DNA of 64,000 nucleotides from Chloroflexi bacterium UBA5189 (GCA_002413045.1 DHWF01000002.1:1-64000), one strand, 5' to 3'; shown: positions 30,683 to 40,205, counted from the stretch's first letter. Notes: a model not told the origin generated them from the letters alone. Translations and numbers: made by a program.

Positions 30683-32239
30683 GTGGCGGACCACGCGCTC
30701 GCGATCGACGTCGGGACGCAGAGCGTGCGCGCAATCCAGTTCGACCCATCCGGGAACCTCGTCGCGATGGGCCGCTTGCCGATCGAGCCATACGTCTCGC
30801 CCCAGCCGGGCTGGGCGGAGCAGGATCCGGAGGTCTGGTGGAACGCGATCGGCGAGGCGTGCCGCCTGCTGTGGGCGCAGCCCGGCGCGGATGCCGGCGC
30901 GATTGCCGGCGTCGCCCTCACGACCCAGCGAACGACGATCGTCGCCGCCGACGAGAACGGCGCCGCGCTCAGGCCGGCGATCGTCTGGCTGGATCAGCGG
31001 CGCACGGAAGGGCTGAAGCCAGTCGGCGGCTTCTGGGGCGCGGCGTTCCGCGTCGCCGGGGTGCGCGAGACCGTCGCCCGCTTCCAGGCGGATGCCGAGG
31101 CGAACTGGATCGAGCGCAACGAGCCGGCGGTCTGGAAGCGGATCCGGCGCTACGGCGTCCTGTCGTCGTGGCTGACCGCGCGCCTGACGGGCGAATGGGT
31201 CGATTCGACCGCGAGCCAGGTCGGCTACCTCCCGTTCGACTTCAAGCGGAGCCGCTGGGTCGGCCGGCTCGACTGGAAGTGGCAGGTCGCCCCGTTCGAG
31301 CGCTCGTGGCTGCCCGCGTTGGTGCCGCCAACCGGGCGGCTCGGTGAGCTGACGGCCGCCGCGGCTCAGCACCTCGGTGTCGCGACCGGTGCGCCATTGA
31401 TCGCCGCGGCGGGTGACAAGCAGTGCGAGGCGCTCGGTGCCGGTGCCGTCCAGCCGGACGTGGCGGCCCTGTCATTCGGGACGACGGCCTCGCTTGGCAC
31501 GACGCACCGCCGCTACATCGAGGCAATCCCCCTGGTCCCGCCCTACCCCGCCGCGATCCCGGACGCCTGGTTCGTCGAGCTGGATGTCCTGCGCGGCTTC
31601 TGGATGGTCGAGTGGTTCAAGCGGGAGTTCGGGACCGACGAGATCGCTCGCGCTGCCGGGCTGGACATTCCCCCGGAGGCGCTGTTCGAGGACCTGCTCC
31701 AGGCATCCCCGCCCGGCGCGATGGGCCTCATGCTCCAGCCCTACTGGATGCCGGGCATCCGCTACCCGGGGCCGGAGGCGAAGGGTGCGGTGATTGGCTT
31801 CGGCGACGTCCACGGCCGCGCCGATGTCTACCGGGCGATCCTCGAGGGCCTCGCGTACGCCCTCCGGGAGGGCGCCGAGCGAACGGTCAAGCGCAGCAAG
31901 GTCCCGATCCGCGAGCTGCGCATCTCCGGCGGCGGCTCGCAGTCGCGAGCCGCGGTCCAGCTCTTCGCCGACGTCTTCGGCCTGCCCGCGTCACGCCCGC
32001 ACACCCACGAGGCCGCGGGGCTCGGCGCCGCGATCGACGTGATGCTCGGCCTCAAGATCCACCCCGACCCGATCGACGCCGTCGCAGCGATGGTCCGCAT
32101 CGCCGACCGCTTCGAGCCGGACCCCTCGGCCACCCGAACCTACGACGACCTCTACCGGAGCGTCTACCTGCCGATGTACGACCGGCTGAAGCCGCTGTAT
32201 CGCGAGATTCGAAGAATCACCGGCTACCCACCCGCCTAG
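30683..32239 (+). CDS. FGGY-family carbohydrate kinase
   Basis: This 518-residue kinase starts with GTG at 30683. The first domain opens with ALAIDVGTQSVRAIQFD (phosphate-binding loop), then VALTTQRTTIVAADENG and RPAIVWLDQRR. The second contains LSFGTTASLGTTH (adenine/phosphate 2) and the RELRISGGGSQSRAAVQLFADVFGLP motif. The catalytic Asp is expected in the AAGDKQCEALG region. The sugar is unknown. It shares overlapping stop codons (CTAG) with the convergent ABC permease. Confidence 0.86.
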   Translation: MADHALAIDVGTQSVRAIQFDPSGNLVAMGRLPIEPYVSPQPGWAEQDPEVWWNAIGEACRLLWAQPGADAGAIAGVALTTQRTTIVAADENGAALRPAIVWLDQRRTEGLKPVGGFWGAAFRVAGVRETVARFQADAEANWIERNEPAVWKRIRRYGVLSSWLTARLTGEWVDSTASQVGYLPFDFKRSRWVGRLDWKWQVAPFERSWLPALVPPTGRLGELTAAAAQHLGVATGAPLIAAAGDKQCEALGAGAVQPDVAALSFGTTASLGTTHRRYIEAIPLVPPYPAAIPDAWFVELDVLRGFWMVEWFKREFGTDEIARAAGLDIPPEALFEDLLQASPPGAMGLMLQPYWMPGIRYPGPEAKGAVIGFGDVHGRADVYRAILEGLAYALREGAERTVKRSKVPIRELRISGGGSQSRAAVQLFADVFGLPASRPHTHEAAGLGAAIDVMLGLKIHPDPIDAVAAMVRIADRFEPDPSATRTYDDLYRSVYLPMYDRLKPLYREIRRITGYPPA

Positions 32240-33255
32240 GCACGCACTTCCTGGCGCATGAACCGGGCGTATGCCAGGGCGAAGCAGCCGATCGTGAGCG
32301 CGAAGAGGATCACCACGTGCGGCCAGATGAGCAGCAGACTCTGGTCGAACGTGAGCTGGGATCCCTGGATCTGCTGGGCTGCCTGCGCGCTATAGATATC
32401 GAAGGCACTCACGGTCGTCACGGCGGGGCTGAGGATTGCCGCCGATGCCTCGGTGTAGAGCTGACTTGGGAGCAATCGCTGTGCCCACTGAATCGTGCCG
32501 GCGTAGTCCGCTTGCGTCGTGGCCCCCGATGCAAAGAAGCTCCCGAGCAATTGAACAAGGAACGGCCCGAAGTACGGAATGGCGACAAACAGCCAGATTC
32601 CAAACCCGACAAGGGCTGAGGTCGCCGCACGCCGAATGACGACGGACAGGAAGAGGCCGAAGGCCAGCCACAGACCGACATACAGGATGGTGATCAACAG
32701 CCAGGTGATGACGCGCAGCACCTCCTCAACGCTCGGGGTGATTCCGAGACGGAACATGCCAAAGGCAGCGATGACCGCGACAACGACGGCGAGCACCAGC
32801 GACATGACGGCAAGGCCAGCAGCGAACTTGCCGTTGATGACGTCATCGCGATGGATCGGTTGAGACAGGAGGCGGGGCAGCGTGCCCTCATGGCGTTCGC
32901 CGTTCACCGCATCAAAGGTGAAACCGATCCCCAACAGCGGAGCCGCAATTGCGACGAACGCTTGCACGCGAAGGAGATCGGGACCGCCCTGCGGGCTCAG
33001 GACGAACAACGCAAGGAAGACTGCGGGTGCACCGCTGGCTGCCTCCGCTACCGCTCGGATCTGCTCGGCCGCGAAGTAGAGCGGGATCAGCGCCGCGATG
33101 CCCAGCACGACCACGAGCACGTAGAAGCGGGTGCTCAGCAGGTGGTCCGTGAATTCCTTCGCGGCGACCGTGAGCCAGCCTGGCCGCAAGGCCGGCAGCT
33201 CCTCGCGGTCGATGGCTTGCGGTACCTCGGAAGGCGTGCCCGCCTGGGCGGTCAT
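32236..33255 (-). CDS. ABC-2 type transporter permease
   Basis: This 339-residue membrane protein has an N-terminal cytoplasmic start, a helix, a long extracytoplasmic loop and five further helices, typical of ABC-2 permeases (NosY/GldF-like; VNGERHEGTLPRLLSQPIHRDDVINGKF is the usual cytoplasmic motif). It overlaps the upstream ATPase gene by ATGA. The DNA of this gene and the ATPase looks poorer in GC than its neighbours, with more A/T third positions. Confidence 0.85.
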   Translation of the reverse strand: MTAQAGTPSEVPQAIDREELPALRPGWLTVAAKEFTDHLLSTRFYVLVVVLGIAALIPLYFAAEQIRAVAEAASGAPAVFLALFVLSPQGGPDLLRVQAFVAIAAPLLGIGFTFDAVNGERHEGTLPRLLSQPIHRDDVINGKFAAGLAVMSLVLAVVVAVIAAFGMFRLGITPSVEEVLRVITWLLITILYVGLWLAFGLFLSVVIRRAATSALVGFGIWLFVAIPYFGPFLVQLLGSFFASGATTQADYAGTIQWAQRLLPSQLYTEASAAILSPAVTTVSAFDIYSAQAAQQIQGSQLTFDQSLLLIWPHVVILFALTIGCFALAYARFMRQEVRA

Positions 33256-34343
33256 GCCGCTGCCCCAGATCGAGCATCGGGCAACCGCTGCAGAGCCCGG
33301 CGGTAAATGTCATCGAGTGAGGGGACGACCTCGCGGATCAGACTGAGCCGAAGCCCTCTCTGAACGGAAGCGGCAAGAATTGCCTCGCGAAGCCGACCAG
33401 TCTCCTGGCCCGCCCGCCCCATCAGGACAAATGGGTCGATGGGACGGACCGGCTCTTTGACGCTGACGACCCCTTCGACCGCCCCGAGCACTGCGGCGGT
33501 CGTAGCAAGGGCACCGGCATCGAGGCCCTCGAATCCAACCTCAATTCGGCCTACGTCCTCGCCGAATTGGTCGGCGAGCTCATGGACGGTGCCCACACCG
33601 ATGAGCTTCCCCGCGGCGAAGATGCCAACGCGATCGCACACCGATTGGACCTGGGTCAACAGGTGGCTCGACAACAGCACGGCCAGACCGCGGTCGCGAA
33701 CGACCGACCGGAGCATGTCGAGAATTTCGACCACGCCGAGCGGGTCAATGGCCGTGGTCGGCTCGTCAAGGATCAGCACCGATGGGTTCTTTACCATCGC
33801 ATCGGCGATGCCGAGCCGCTGAAGCATGCCTCGCGAGTAGGTGTCCGTACGCGTGTCCGCACGATCCGTCATGCCGACCTGATCGAGCACGGTCGCAATC
33901 CGCGCGGCTGCGTCGGCTTCCTTGAGTCCATTGAGGCGGGCGGTGTACCGCAGGTTCTCCCGGCCGGTCATGCTCTCGTAGAAGCCGACGTTATCTGGCA
34001 GGTAGCCCACCCGCCGTTTGACCTCGAGCGGCTTTCGTGTCGGGTCGAACCCTGCCACGCGAGCGCCGCCTGCGCTCGGCTCGGTCAGCCCGAGGAGCAT
34101 CAGGATCGTCGTGGTCTTCCCGGCGCCGTTCTGGCCCAGAAGGCCGAAGATCTCGCCGGCTCGGACCTCGAGGTTCAGGTTATCGACCGCCACGAGCGAG
34201 CCGTAGCGCTTTGAAAGTCGCCGAGTGACGATCTGGACGTCGGAATCCAGTGGCTGCGTTCGGTCGCGCTCTCGCAAACGGCCCTTGCGCGAGACGCGAC
34301 GGTCAGCAGCCCGCTTGGGCGTGGCCGGAGGAGTCGCGGTCAT
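33252..34343 (-). CDS. ABC transporter ATP-binding protein
   Basis: This 363-residue ATPase has Walker A LLGQNGAGKTTT, the signature YSRGMLQRLGIADAM, Walker B VLILDEPTTAIDP and the H-loop SSHLLTQ, plus a ~60-residue C-terminal extension. It begins 3 bp after the NEW3 gene and overlaps the permease, so the three genes form one exporter-type operon. An ATP-driven export or surface function for the NEW3 protein is inferred. Confidence 0.9.
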   Translation of the reverse strand: MTATPPATPKRAADRRVSRKGRLRERDRTQPLDSDVQIVTRRLSKRYGSLVAVDNLNLEVRAGEIFGLLGQNGAGKTTTILMLLGLTEPSAGGARVAGFDPTRKPLEVKRRVGYLPDNVGFYESMTGRENLRYTARLNGLKEADAAARIATVLDQVGMTDRADTRTDTYSRGMLQRLGIADAMVKNPSVLILDEPTTAIDPLGVVEILDMLRSVVRDRGLAVLLSSHLLTQVQSVCDRVGIFAAGKLIGVGTVHELADQFGEDVGRIEVGFEGLDAGALATTAAVLGAVEGVVSVKEPVRPIDPFVLMGRAGQETGRLREAILAASVQRGLRLSLIREVVPSLDDIYRRALQRLPDARSGAAA

Positions 34344-34346
34344 GGC

Positions 34347-35501
34347 TTACCGCCGCCCGTAGCGACGGAAGACCCACCACAGGAACCCGATCACGACCAC
34401 GATCAAGAAGCCGGCGATCAATGCGCCGACAAGCGAGGTCTCGACCGTGAACCGGAAGTCGGCGTTGGCACTCGCCTCCTTGCCATTCGCGTTGAAGGTG
34501 AGCGAGTAATCACCGGCGATTGCGTCGCCCGACGGCGTGATGTTGGCGATCACGGTTACCGGGACGTTCGGCTCGACGCTGGCGATCGTGGCGGGCGAGA
34601 AGTCGACCTTCCAGTTGGTCGGCGGGGTCACGCTCATGGCCACGTTCGTCACCGGTGCCGTACCGGTGTTCGTGATCGTGAACGACTGCTGAGTCACTGA
34701 GCCGGACGGCCCGTGCCCGGACAGAAGCTGGGTCGGTGTCGACAGTGCCAGCGAGTAACTGCCGGTCACGTCGACTTCGAGCGTGATCGGGAACTGCTGA
34801 CCGCCCACGGTCGCGACCACCTGGGCGTTGTAGGGGCCTGCGGCTGCGTTCGTGGCTGCCGAGACCTGGACGGCGATATTCGCCGTGCCGTTCGCCTTGA
34901 CCGTGCCACTGACCGCCTGCGACTGGCCTGTGAGCGTGACGTTGACCGTCCAACCGTCGGGCCCCTCGCCGGTTGCCGTGTACGTCAGGTCCTGCGCTTT
35001 CTGATTGGAAATCGTCAGGTTGAACGTGAACGAGCTGCTGGCCGCACCCTTGAGCTGCGTGTAGTCCGGCGTGACCGTAACCTCGCCGGCGGCGTTCGCG
35101 GACACCACGACCGACAGCGGCAGCGTGACGGTGCTGCCGCCGCTCGTCCCCGTGACGGTCATGTTGGTGGTGCCGGACGCGTCGGCCGGGATGTTGATGT
35201 CGAGCCGCACGTCGGTGGAGTCCTTGCCGTTCGTCTCGACCGCGTTGACGACGAAGCCCCCGCCGTGGAGCGCGGCATTCCAGCTCGGCGGCGCGCCCGT
35301 GAGCGAGAGGCCCACCCGCGCGGCGGTCGTCGTCTTCACCGAGATGGTGAAGGACGCCTGGGTCCCGGGGCTCACCGTGATGTCCGGGAATTGCGTCGTC
35401 AGCGTCAGCCCGTCGGCGGCGAGCGCGCTCGAAACGCCGAGCGGCAGCACCCACAGGGCGAGGGCGATCGAGAGCACTCCCCGGAGCCGTCGTGAGATCA
35501 A
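34347..35501 (-). CDS. Secreted, membrane-anchored NEW3-domain protein
   Basis: About 384 residues with a signal peptide (GVLSIALALWVLPLGVSSALAA), tandem Ig-like NEW3/NPCBM-associated domains (FPDITVSPGTQASFTISVK, PDYTQLKGAASSSFTFNLTISN, FTITNTGTAPVTNVAMSVTPPTNW) and a C-terminal helix with basic tail (GALIAGFLIVVVIGFLWWVFRRYGRR). A perfect AGGAGG lies at about 35513-35518. Two in-frame TTG codons (35510 and 35501) are the only nearby starts; the spacing favours 35501. It is first in an operon with an ABC-2 ATPase and permease. Confidence 0.82.
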   Translation of the reverse strand: MISRRLRGVLSIALALWVLPLGVSSALAADGLTLTTQFPDITVSPGTQASFTISVKTTTAARVGLSLTGAPPSWNAALHGGGFVVNAVETNGKDSTDVRLDINIPADASGTTNMTVTGTSGGSTVTLPLSVVVSANAAGEVTVTPDYTQLKGAASSSFTFNLTISNQKAQDLTYTATGEGPDGWTVNVTLTGQSQAVSGTVKANGTANIAVQVSAATNAAAGPYNAQVVATVGGQQFPITLEVDVTGSYSLALSTPTQLLSGHGPSGSVTQQSFTITNTGTAPVTNVAMSVTPPTNWKVDFSPATIASVEPNVPVTVIANITPSGDAIAGDYSLTFNANGKEASANADFRFTVETSLVGALIAGFLIVVVIGFLWWVFRRYGRR

Positions 35502-35510
35502 GGTCGTCAA

Positions 35511-35981
35511 AGCCTCCTGTGTGCTGGATCCTCGCGCGGGCCCATGCTCGGGGCGGGGGCTCGACACGCGGGCGCGCCATCAGGTCGCGCCGAAACACGG
35601 ACGGTTCTGCGGCGAATCTTGCAGCAATGACAGGAACCTGCAACCTAGCCCTGGATGAGGCTCGGTTATGACTCGTGAATCCGGCGCCGCGAGGGGACCT
35701 TCGGCGGCGCCGGATCGGCCGAATCGGTCGCTGTTCGCGCCAGGGCCCGTCGGCGAGGATTTGACACGGCAAGGGATTGACCCCATGCTCGTTGAGTCAA
35801 CGTACATGCCGAACAACGGACAGCAGGTCTGAGCATCGCCCGAGTCAAGGAACTCGCCCGACTCGCTCCCGCGTCCACGAGGCACCTACATCGCTCGCTC
35901 GCCCAACCCGCGACGGGCACCACGATCGCCATCCAGGGCCCACACCGCCCGGGGTCGCGACGAGAGGAATCGAACAACCAC
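35511..35981. other. 471-bp divergent intergenic region with promoters and palindromes
   Basis: No gene is supported. For the minus-strand NEW3 operon there is the Shine-Dalgarno at 35513-35518, a TAGGTT -10-like hexamer (35642-35647) and an inverted repeat TTGCAG-n13-CTGCAA (35619-35643) across the likely start of transcription. A 10 bp GC stem with 13 nt loop lies at 35681-35713. For the plus strand, TTGACA (35761-35766) is a good -35 and CGTTGAGTCAACG (35790-35802) a perfect odd palindrome near the expected start of transcription. Confidence 0.45.
35790..35802. promoter_or_regulatory. Perfect 13-bp palindrome downstream of a TTGACA -35 element
   Basis: CGTTGAGTCAACG reads the same on both strands around a central G. 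It lies 24-36 bp after TTGACA (35761-35766), where a repressor would block initiation. The likely target is the small zinc-ribbon gene at 35982. Confidence 0.4.
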
Positions 35982-36170
35982 ATGCTCACGCGTACCTACC
36001 ATTCGTCCGTCGTCGGACGATCAGCCTCGATCCGGCGCATGCGCCGGCGCTCGCAGGCCACCACGAAGCTGTATTGCCGAACCAACGGCTGCACCAGCTT
36101 CCTCGAGCTGCAGCCGGAGCGCGGCGTCGCCGTCTGCCCGATCTGCGAATACACGCTGCACCTGAATTAG
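35982..36170 (+). CDS. 62-residue zinc-ribbon protein, function unknown
   Basis: The small frame encodes a basic N-terminus (RRMRRRSQATTK) and a zinc-ribbon-like CRTNGC...CPIC pair, ending YTLHLN. The cysteine spacing and the good upstream promoter argue it is real. GAGAGGA lies about 13 nt before the ATG at 35982; a later ATG (36037) is possible. I recognise no family beyond the general zinc ribbon. It has no operon partner. Confidence 0.55.
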   Translation: MLTRTYHSSVVGRSASIRRMRRRSQATTKLYCRTNGCTSFLELQPERGVAVCPICEYTLHLN

Positions 36171-36247
36171 GCGGCCGCCCCCACCCGGAGCGACCTAATT
36201 GGCGGTTCGCCTGACCGGCTGACCGTTCGGCCGTCACACTGACGGCC

Positions 36248-37612
36248 GTGACCAACTCGACGACGGTCGATCGCGACCGCCTCGCCCGGCTCCTCCAGCG
36301 CGAGCTGGATACGTTTGCCGAGAAGCACCCCCGGACTCGTTCGCTGCACGAACGCGCCCGCGGAAGCCTGCTCGACGGCGTGCCCATGAACTGGATGATC
36401 AAGTGGGCCGGCCCATTTCCGCTCTTTCTCGAATCCGCGGCGGGCGCCCACGCCACGTGCGCCGACGGGCACGACTACGTCGACCTGTGCCTGGGGGACA
36501 CCGGCGCGATGGCCGGCCACGGGCCTGCCCCCGTCATTGCGGCGGTGGAGCGGCAGCTCCGGCGCGGCATCACCACGATGCTCCCGACGGAAGACGCGGC
36601 GTGGGTGGGCGAGGAGCTGGCGCGACGGTTCGGGCTCACGAGCTGGCAGTTCACGCTGACCGCCACGGACGCAAACCGCTTCTCGCTTCGAATCGCGCGG
36701 GCCATCACCGGCCGCCCCCTCGTCGCGGTTCACGAGTACTGCTACCACGGCTCCGTCGACGAGACCTTCGCCGTCCTCGACGACGCGGGGCGCGTGGTCG
36801 CCCGACGCGGCAACCTCGGCCCGCCGGTCGCTCCCGCGGTCACGACGCGGGTTGTGCCGTTCAACGACCTCGACGCCCTCGATCGGGCGCTGGCCGACAG
36901 GCAGGTCGCCGCGCTCCTGATCGAGCCGGCGCTCACCAACGTCGGCATCGTGCTCCCGGATCCGGGCTACCTCGAAGGCGTCCGCGAGATCACCCGCCGC
37001 CACGGCACCGTCCTCATCCATGACGAGACCCACACGATCTGCGCGGGTCCGGGCGGGGTCACCGGCGCCGGCGGCTACGAGCCGGACATGCTCGTCATCG
37101 GCAAGACGATCGGCGGCGGCATCCCGGTCGCCACCTACGGCATGACCGCTGAGATCGCCGATCGTGTCCGCGCGGCCGTGCCAATCGAGGACTCCGACGT
37201 CGGCGGCATCGGCGGGACGCTCGCCGGCTACGCCCTGTCGATGGCTGCCGCACGGGCGGCGCTCGGCGAAGTGCTCACGGCGTCCGCCTTCGCGCGGATG
37301 CTCCCGTTGGCGGAACGCTGGGAGCGCGGCGTCAACGACGCGATCGCTCGCCACGGCCCGCCGTGGAGCGTGACCCGTCTTGGTGCCCGCGCCGAGTACC
37401 ACTTCATGCCCCACCCGCCGCGTGACGGCGCCGACCAGATCGCCCATGCCGATCCGGAGCTGGAGCGGCTGCTCCACCTGTGGGTCATGAACCGCGGTGT
37501 TCTCATGACGCCGTTCCACAACATGGCGCTGATGTCGCCGGCGACGACCGAGGCGGATATCGACCGGCACACCGAGGCGTTCGAGCAGGCTGTCGCGGCG
37601 CTCTTCGCCTGA
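36248..37612 (+). CDS. Class III PLP aminotransferase (GSA-aminomutase-like)
   Basis: This 454-residue enzyme resembles glutamate-1-semialdehyde aminomutases and related class III transaminases: YVDLCLGDTGAMAGHGP, the PLP-binding Asp in LIHDETHTICAGPGG, and the Schiff-base Lys in LVIGKTIGGGIP. VHEYCYHGSVDETF matches the cofactor-contacting region. No heme-biosynthesis genes are nearby, so hemL function is doubtful; another amino-ketone or beta-amino-acid substrate is likely. The start is GTG at 36248. An MFS gene follows after 35 bp. Confidence 0.85.
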   Translation: MTNSTTVDRDRLARLLQRELDTFAEKHPRTRSLHERARGSLLDGVPMNWMIKWAGPFPLFLESAAGAHATCADGHDYVDLCLGDTGAMAGHGPAPVIAAVERQLRRGITTMLPTEDAAWVGEELARRFGLTSWQFTLTATDANRFSLRIARAITGRPLVAVHEYCYHGSVDETFAVLDDAGRVVARRGNLGPPVAPAVTTRVVPFNDLDALDRALADRQVAALLIEPALTNVGIVLPDPGYLEGVREITRRHGTVLIHDETHTICAGPGGVTGAGGYEPDMLVIGKTIGGGIPVATYGMTAEIADRVRAAVPIEDSDVGGIGGTLAGYALSMAAARAALGEVLTASAFARMLPLAERWERGVNDAIARHGPPWSVTRLGARAEYHFMPHPPRDGADQIAHADPELERLLHLWVMNRGVLMTPFHNMALMSPATTEADIDRHTEAFEQAVAALFA

Positions 37613-37635
37613 CCCGCGTCGCCCGGGCGCCACCC

Positions 37636-37641
37636 TATGAT
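37636..37641 (+). promoter_or_regulatory. -10 element before the MFS gene
   Basis: TATGAT with a 6 nt spacer to the ATG at 37648, the clearest leaderless promoter in the window. Confidence 0.65.
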
Positions 37642-37647
37642 CCGCTG

Positions 37648-38922
37648 ATGTCCGTCCTCGCGCACGAAGCCGCCCATCTCGACGGACCCACCCTGGACCG
37701 AGCGCGACGACGATCGCGCGTCGCGCTCTTCATCGGCGTCGGGTTCGGCAGCACCGGGTACATCGCGGCGGTGACCGTCGCGACCATCGTCGCCAAGGAC
37801 CTGCTCGGCAGCGAGTCGCTCGCGGGCGTGCCGAGTGCCACGGTCGTCCTCGGCGCGGCGGCGGGAGCGGTCATCCTGTCCTCGGTCATGGCGCGCCGCG
37901 GCCGGCGCATCGGACTGACCATGGGGTACCTGGTCGCCGTTCTCGGCGCGCTCGTAGCGACGCTCGCGGTCGTCTTGCGCTCGTTCCCGCTGCTGATCGT
38001 CGGCACGTTCCTGATCGGGTTCGGCAACTCCGCGAACAACCTCTCGCGCTACGCCGCCGCGGATCTCGTACCCACGAAACGACGGCCCGTCGCGATCGGC
38101 CTCGTCGTCTGGGCCGCGACGATCGGCGGCGTGGTCGGGCCGTGGCTCGTGCCGCTGGCCCAGGGGATCGCACCGAAGCTCCAGCTCCCGCCACTCGCCG
38201 GTCCGTACCTGGTGCCCGTCGTGTTCGTGGCAATCGCTGGGTTGCTGTCGTTCGTGCTCCTCCGACCGGATCCGTTCGCGCTCGCCGACGAATCGGCGCA
38301 GCACGACGAGGCGCCCGAGTCGCGCGTGCCGATCCGGACCATCCTCACCCGCCCCATCGTCGTCGCGGCGATCGCCGCGCTTGTCGGCGGGCAGGCGACC
38401 ATGACGCTGATCATGACGATGACGCCGCTCCATCTCACGGACCACGGCCATGATCTGAGCACCGTCGGGCTCGTCCTCAGCGGCCACATCGCCGGCATGT
38501 TCGCCCTGGCCCCGGTGTCCGGCTGGCTCACCCAGCGCCTCGGCTCGGTGACCACGATCTTCATGGGCGCCGCGGTGCTGATCGGGGCGTCCCTGCTCGC
38601 GGCGCTCGCGCCTCCCGAGAACGACCGGCTCCTGTTCATCGCCCTGTTCACGCTCGGCTTCGGCTGGAACCTTGGCTTTGTCGCTGGCAGCACGCTCCTG
38701 TCGTCCGGCGTGTCGCTGGCCGAGCGTGCCCGGGTGCAGGGCGCCGCGGACGCCGTGATCTGGTCGACGTCGGCCGTCGCCAGCGTCGGCTCGAGCCTGG
38801 TCGTCGCGACCGCGGGGTACACAACCCTCGGCCTGCTCGGGGTCGTGATCGTCCTTGGTCCGGCCGCCCTGCTCCTCAGCCGGCGCAGCCTGATCGCCAC
38901 GGCCACCGCGGGTGCCGGCTAG
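37648..38922 (+). CDS. Major facilitator superfamily transporter
   Basis: This 424-residue protein has 12 predicted helices. The loop between helices 2 and 3 carries an MFS signature-like MARRGRRIGLTMGYLVAVLGA (short form VMARRGRRIGLT), and the second half repeats it as SGWLTQRLGSVTTIFMGAAV. It resembles drug or small-metabolite exporters. Substrate unknown. Its stop overlaps the stop of the convergent M20 peptidase (shared CTAG). Confidence 0.86.
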   Translation: MSVLAHEAAHLDGPTLDRARRRSRVALFIGVGFGSTGYIAAVTVATIVAKDLLGSESLAGVPSATVVLGAAAGAVILSSVMARRGRRIGLTMGYLVAVLGALVATLAVVLRSFPLLIVGTFLIGFGNSANNLSRYAAADLVPTKRRPVAIGLVVWAATIGGVVGPWLVPLAQGIAPKLQLPPLAGPYLVPVVFVAIAGLLSFVLLRPDPFALADESAQHDEAPESRVPIRTILTRPIVVAAIAALVGGQATMTLIMTMTPLHLTDHGHDLSTVGLVLSGHIAGMFALAPVSGWLTQRLGSVTTIFMGAAVLIGASLLAALAPPENDRLLFIALFTLGFGWNLGFVAGSTLLSSGVSLAERARVQGAADAVIWSTSAVASVGSSLVVATAGYTTLGLLGVVIVLGPAALLLSRRSLIATATAGAG

Positions 38923-40205
38923 GAGCTGACGAGCTCCCGAACCAGCCACGCGGCGAGGGTCCTCGCGCACGCGGTCACGGCTTCGACCGAGACCCACTCG
39001 TCTGCCGAATGCGCGACGCGCTTGTCGCCCGGCCCGAAAATCACCGTCGGCGTGTTCCCCTCCTGGACGAGGAGGCGCATGTCGGCGCCGTACGGCTCGC
39101 CGGTCAGCGGTGGTTCGTGGCCGAGGACGGCCGACGCCACCGCGGCGAGCCCAACCGGCAAGGGATGGTCCGCCGGCACTCGAGCCGACGAGAACTTGCC
39201 GCCCGTCAGCTCGACCGTCGCGGGATGCTCGCGCAGGAACGGATCGGACTCGTTGGCATCGTCGATGCAGCGGAGGAGATCGCGTTCCGCGTCGCGCCAG
39301 GTCTGGCCGAGCTTGACCCCGTAGCGGCCCTCGGCCTCGATGCGATCGATCACGCTCGATGCCCACGCGCCGCCGGAGATCTTGCCGATGATCGTGGCGT
39401 AGGGCAGGCCGTGGACGGTCATGAGCGGGTCCGTCTCGGCGGCGTTGCGCGCGGTCTCGTCGGCCTCGAGGGCGCGGACGAGCGTCTGCAGGTTGTCGAG
39501 CGCGGAGACGCCCTCGCGACGCACCGAGGCATGCGCGGCGCGCCCGGGAACGGTGAGCTTGAACGTCAGCGCCCCCGCGTGCGCGACTACGATCTCGAGG
39601 TCCGTCGGCTCGGTGATGATCGCCATGTCCCCGGTCACGCCCGCACGGATGGCGGCGAGCATCCCCTGCCCGCCGTCCTCCTCCGACGGCACGCTGGCGA
39701 TGAGAATCTCGCCTTCGAGGCGATCCTCGAGGCCGGCCGCCGTGATCGCCCGGACCGCCCCGAGGATCGATGCGACGCCACCCTTCATGTCCACGGCACC
39801 GCGTCCGTACACGCGGTCGCCCTCGCGCTCGCCGGCCCACGGATCGCGCGTCCATCTCGCGGGATCGCCGACCGGCACGACGTCCACATGGCCGACGAGC
39901 ACGACCCGCCGCCCCCCAGGCCGGCCAAGCCGACCGAGCGCGATCGGGAGCCGGTCGCGCGGCATCTCATCACCGGGCCAGTCGGGATCGCGACGCGCGG
40001 CCGCCGGATCGGGCTCGAGCCGCTCCACCCGCGCGTCCGCTTCGGCGAGCAGCTCCGCCACGAGGTCCTGCACTGCGCCTTCGTCGCCGGTCACGCTCGG
40101 CACCCGGACGAGCTGCTCGACCGCCGCGGCCGTCCAACCGGGATCGACGGCGTCCGCCGCCCGTTGCTCGACCTCGTGCAGCCCCGATTCCCCGGTCACG
40201 GTCAC
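38919..40205 (-). CDS. M20-family metallopeptidase (ArgE/DapE type)
   Basis: This 428-residue enzyme has the M20 zinc site: VVLVGHVDVVPVGD (His, Asp), YGRGAVDMKGGVAS, and SVPSEEDGGQGMLAA with the catalytic Glu pair; EPTDLEIVVAHAGAL follows before the dimerisation lid. It ends with GPGDKRVAHSADEWVSVE, where His is a zinc ligand. The family removes acyl groups from amino acids or splits dipeptides. The GTG at 40205 overlaps the stop of the upstream DDAH-like gene as GTGA, so both act in one pathway. Confidence 0.88.
   Translation of the reverse strand: MTVTGESGLHEVEQRAADAVDPGWTAAAVEQLVRVPSVTGDEGAVQDLVAELLAEADARVERLEPDPAAARRDPDWPGDEMPRDRLPIALGRLGRPGGRRVVLVGHVDVVPVGDPARWTRDPWAGEREGDRVYGRGAVDMKGGVASILGAVRAITAAGLEDRLEGEILIASVPSEEDGGQGMLAAIRAGVTGDMAIITEPTDLEIVVAHAGALTFKLTVPGRAAHASVRREGVSALDNLQTLVRALEADETARNAAETDPLMTVHGLPYATIIGKISGGAWASSVIDRIEAEGRYGVKLGQTWRDAERDLLRCIDDANESDPFLREHPATVELTGGKFSSARVPADHPLPVGLAAVASAVLGHEPPLTGEPYGADMRLLVQEGNTPTVIFGPGDKRVAHSADEWVSVEAVTACARTLAAWLVRELVSS

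Noticed and set aside
35777..36214. 145-codon plus-strand frame in the intergenic region
   Set aside because: Pro/Arg/His-rich shadow without start signals; it overlaps the zinc-ribbon frame, which has the better coding pattern.
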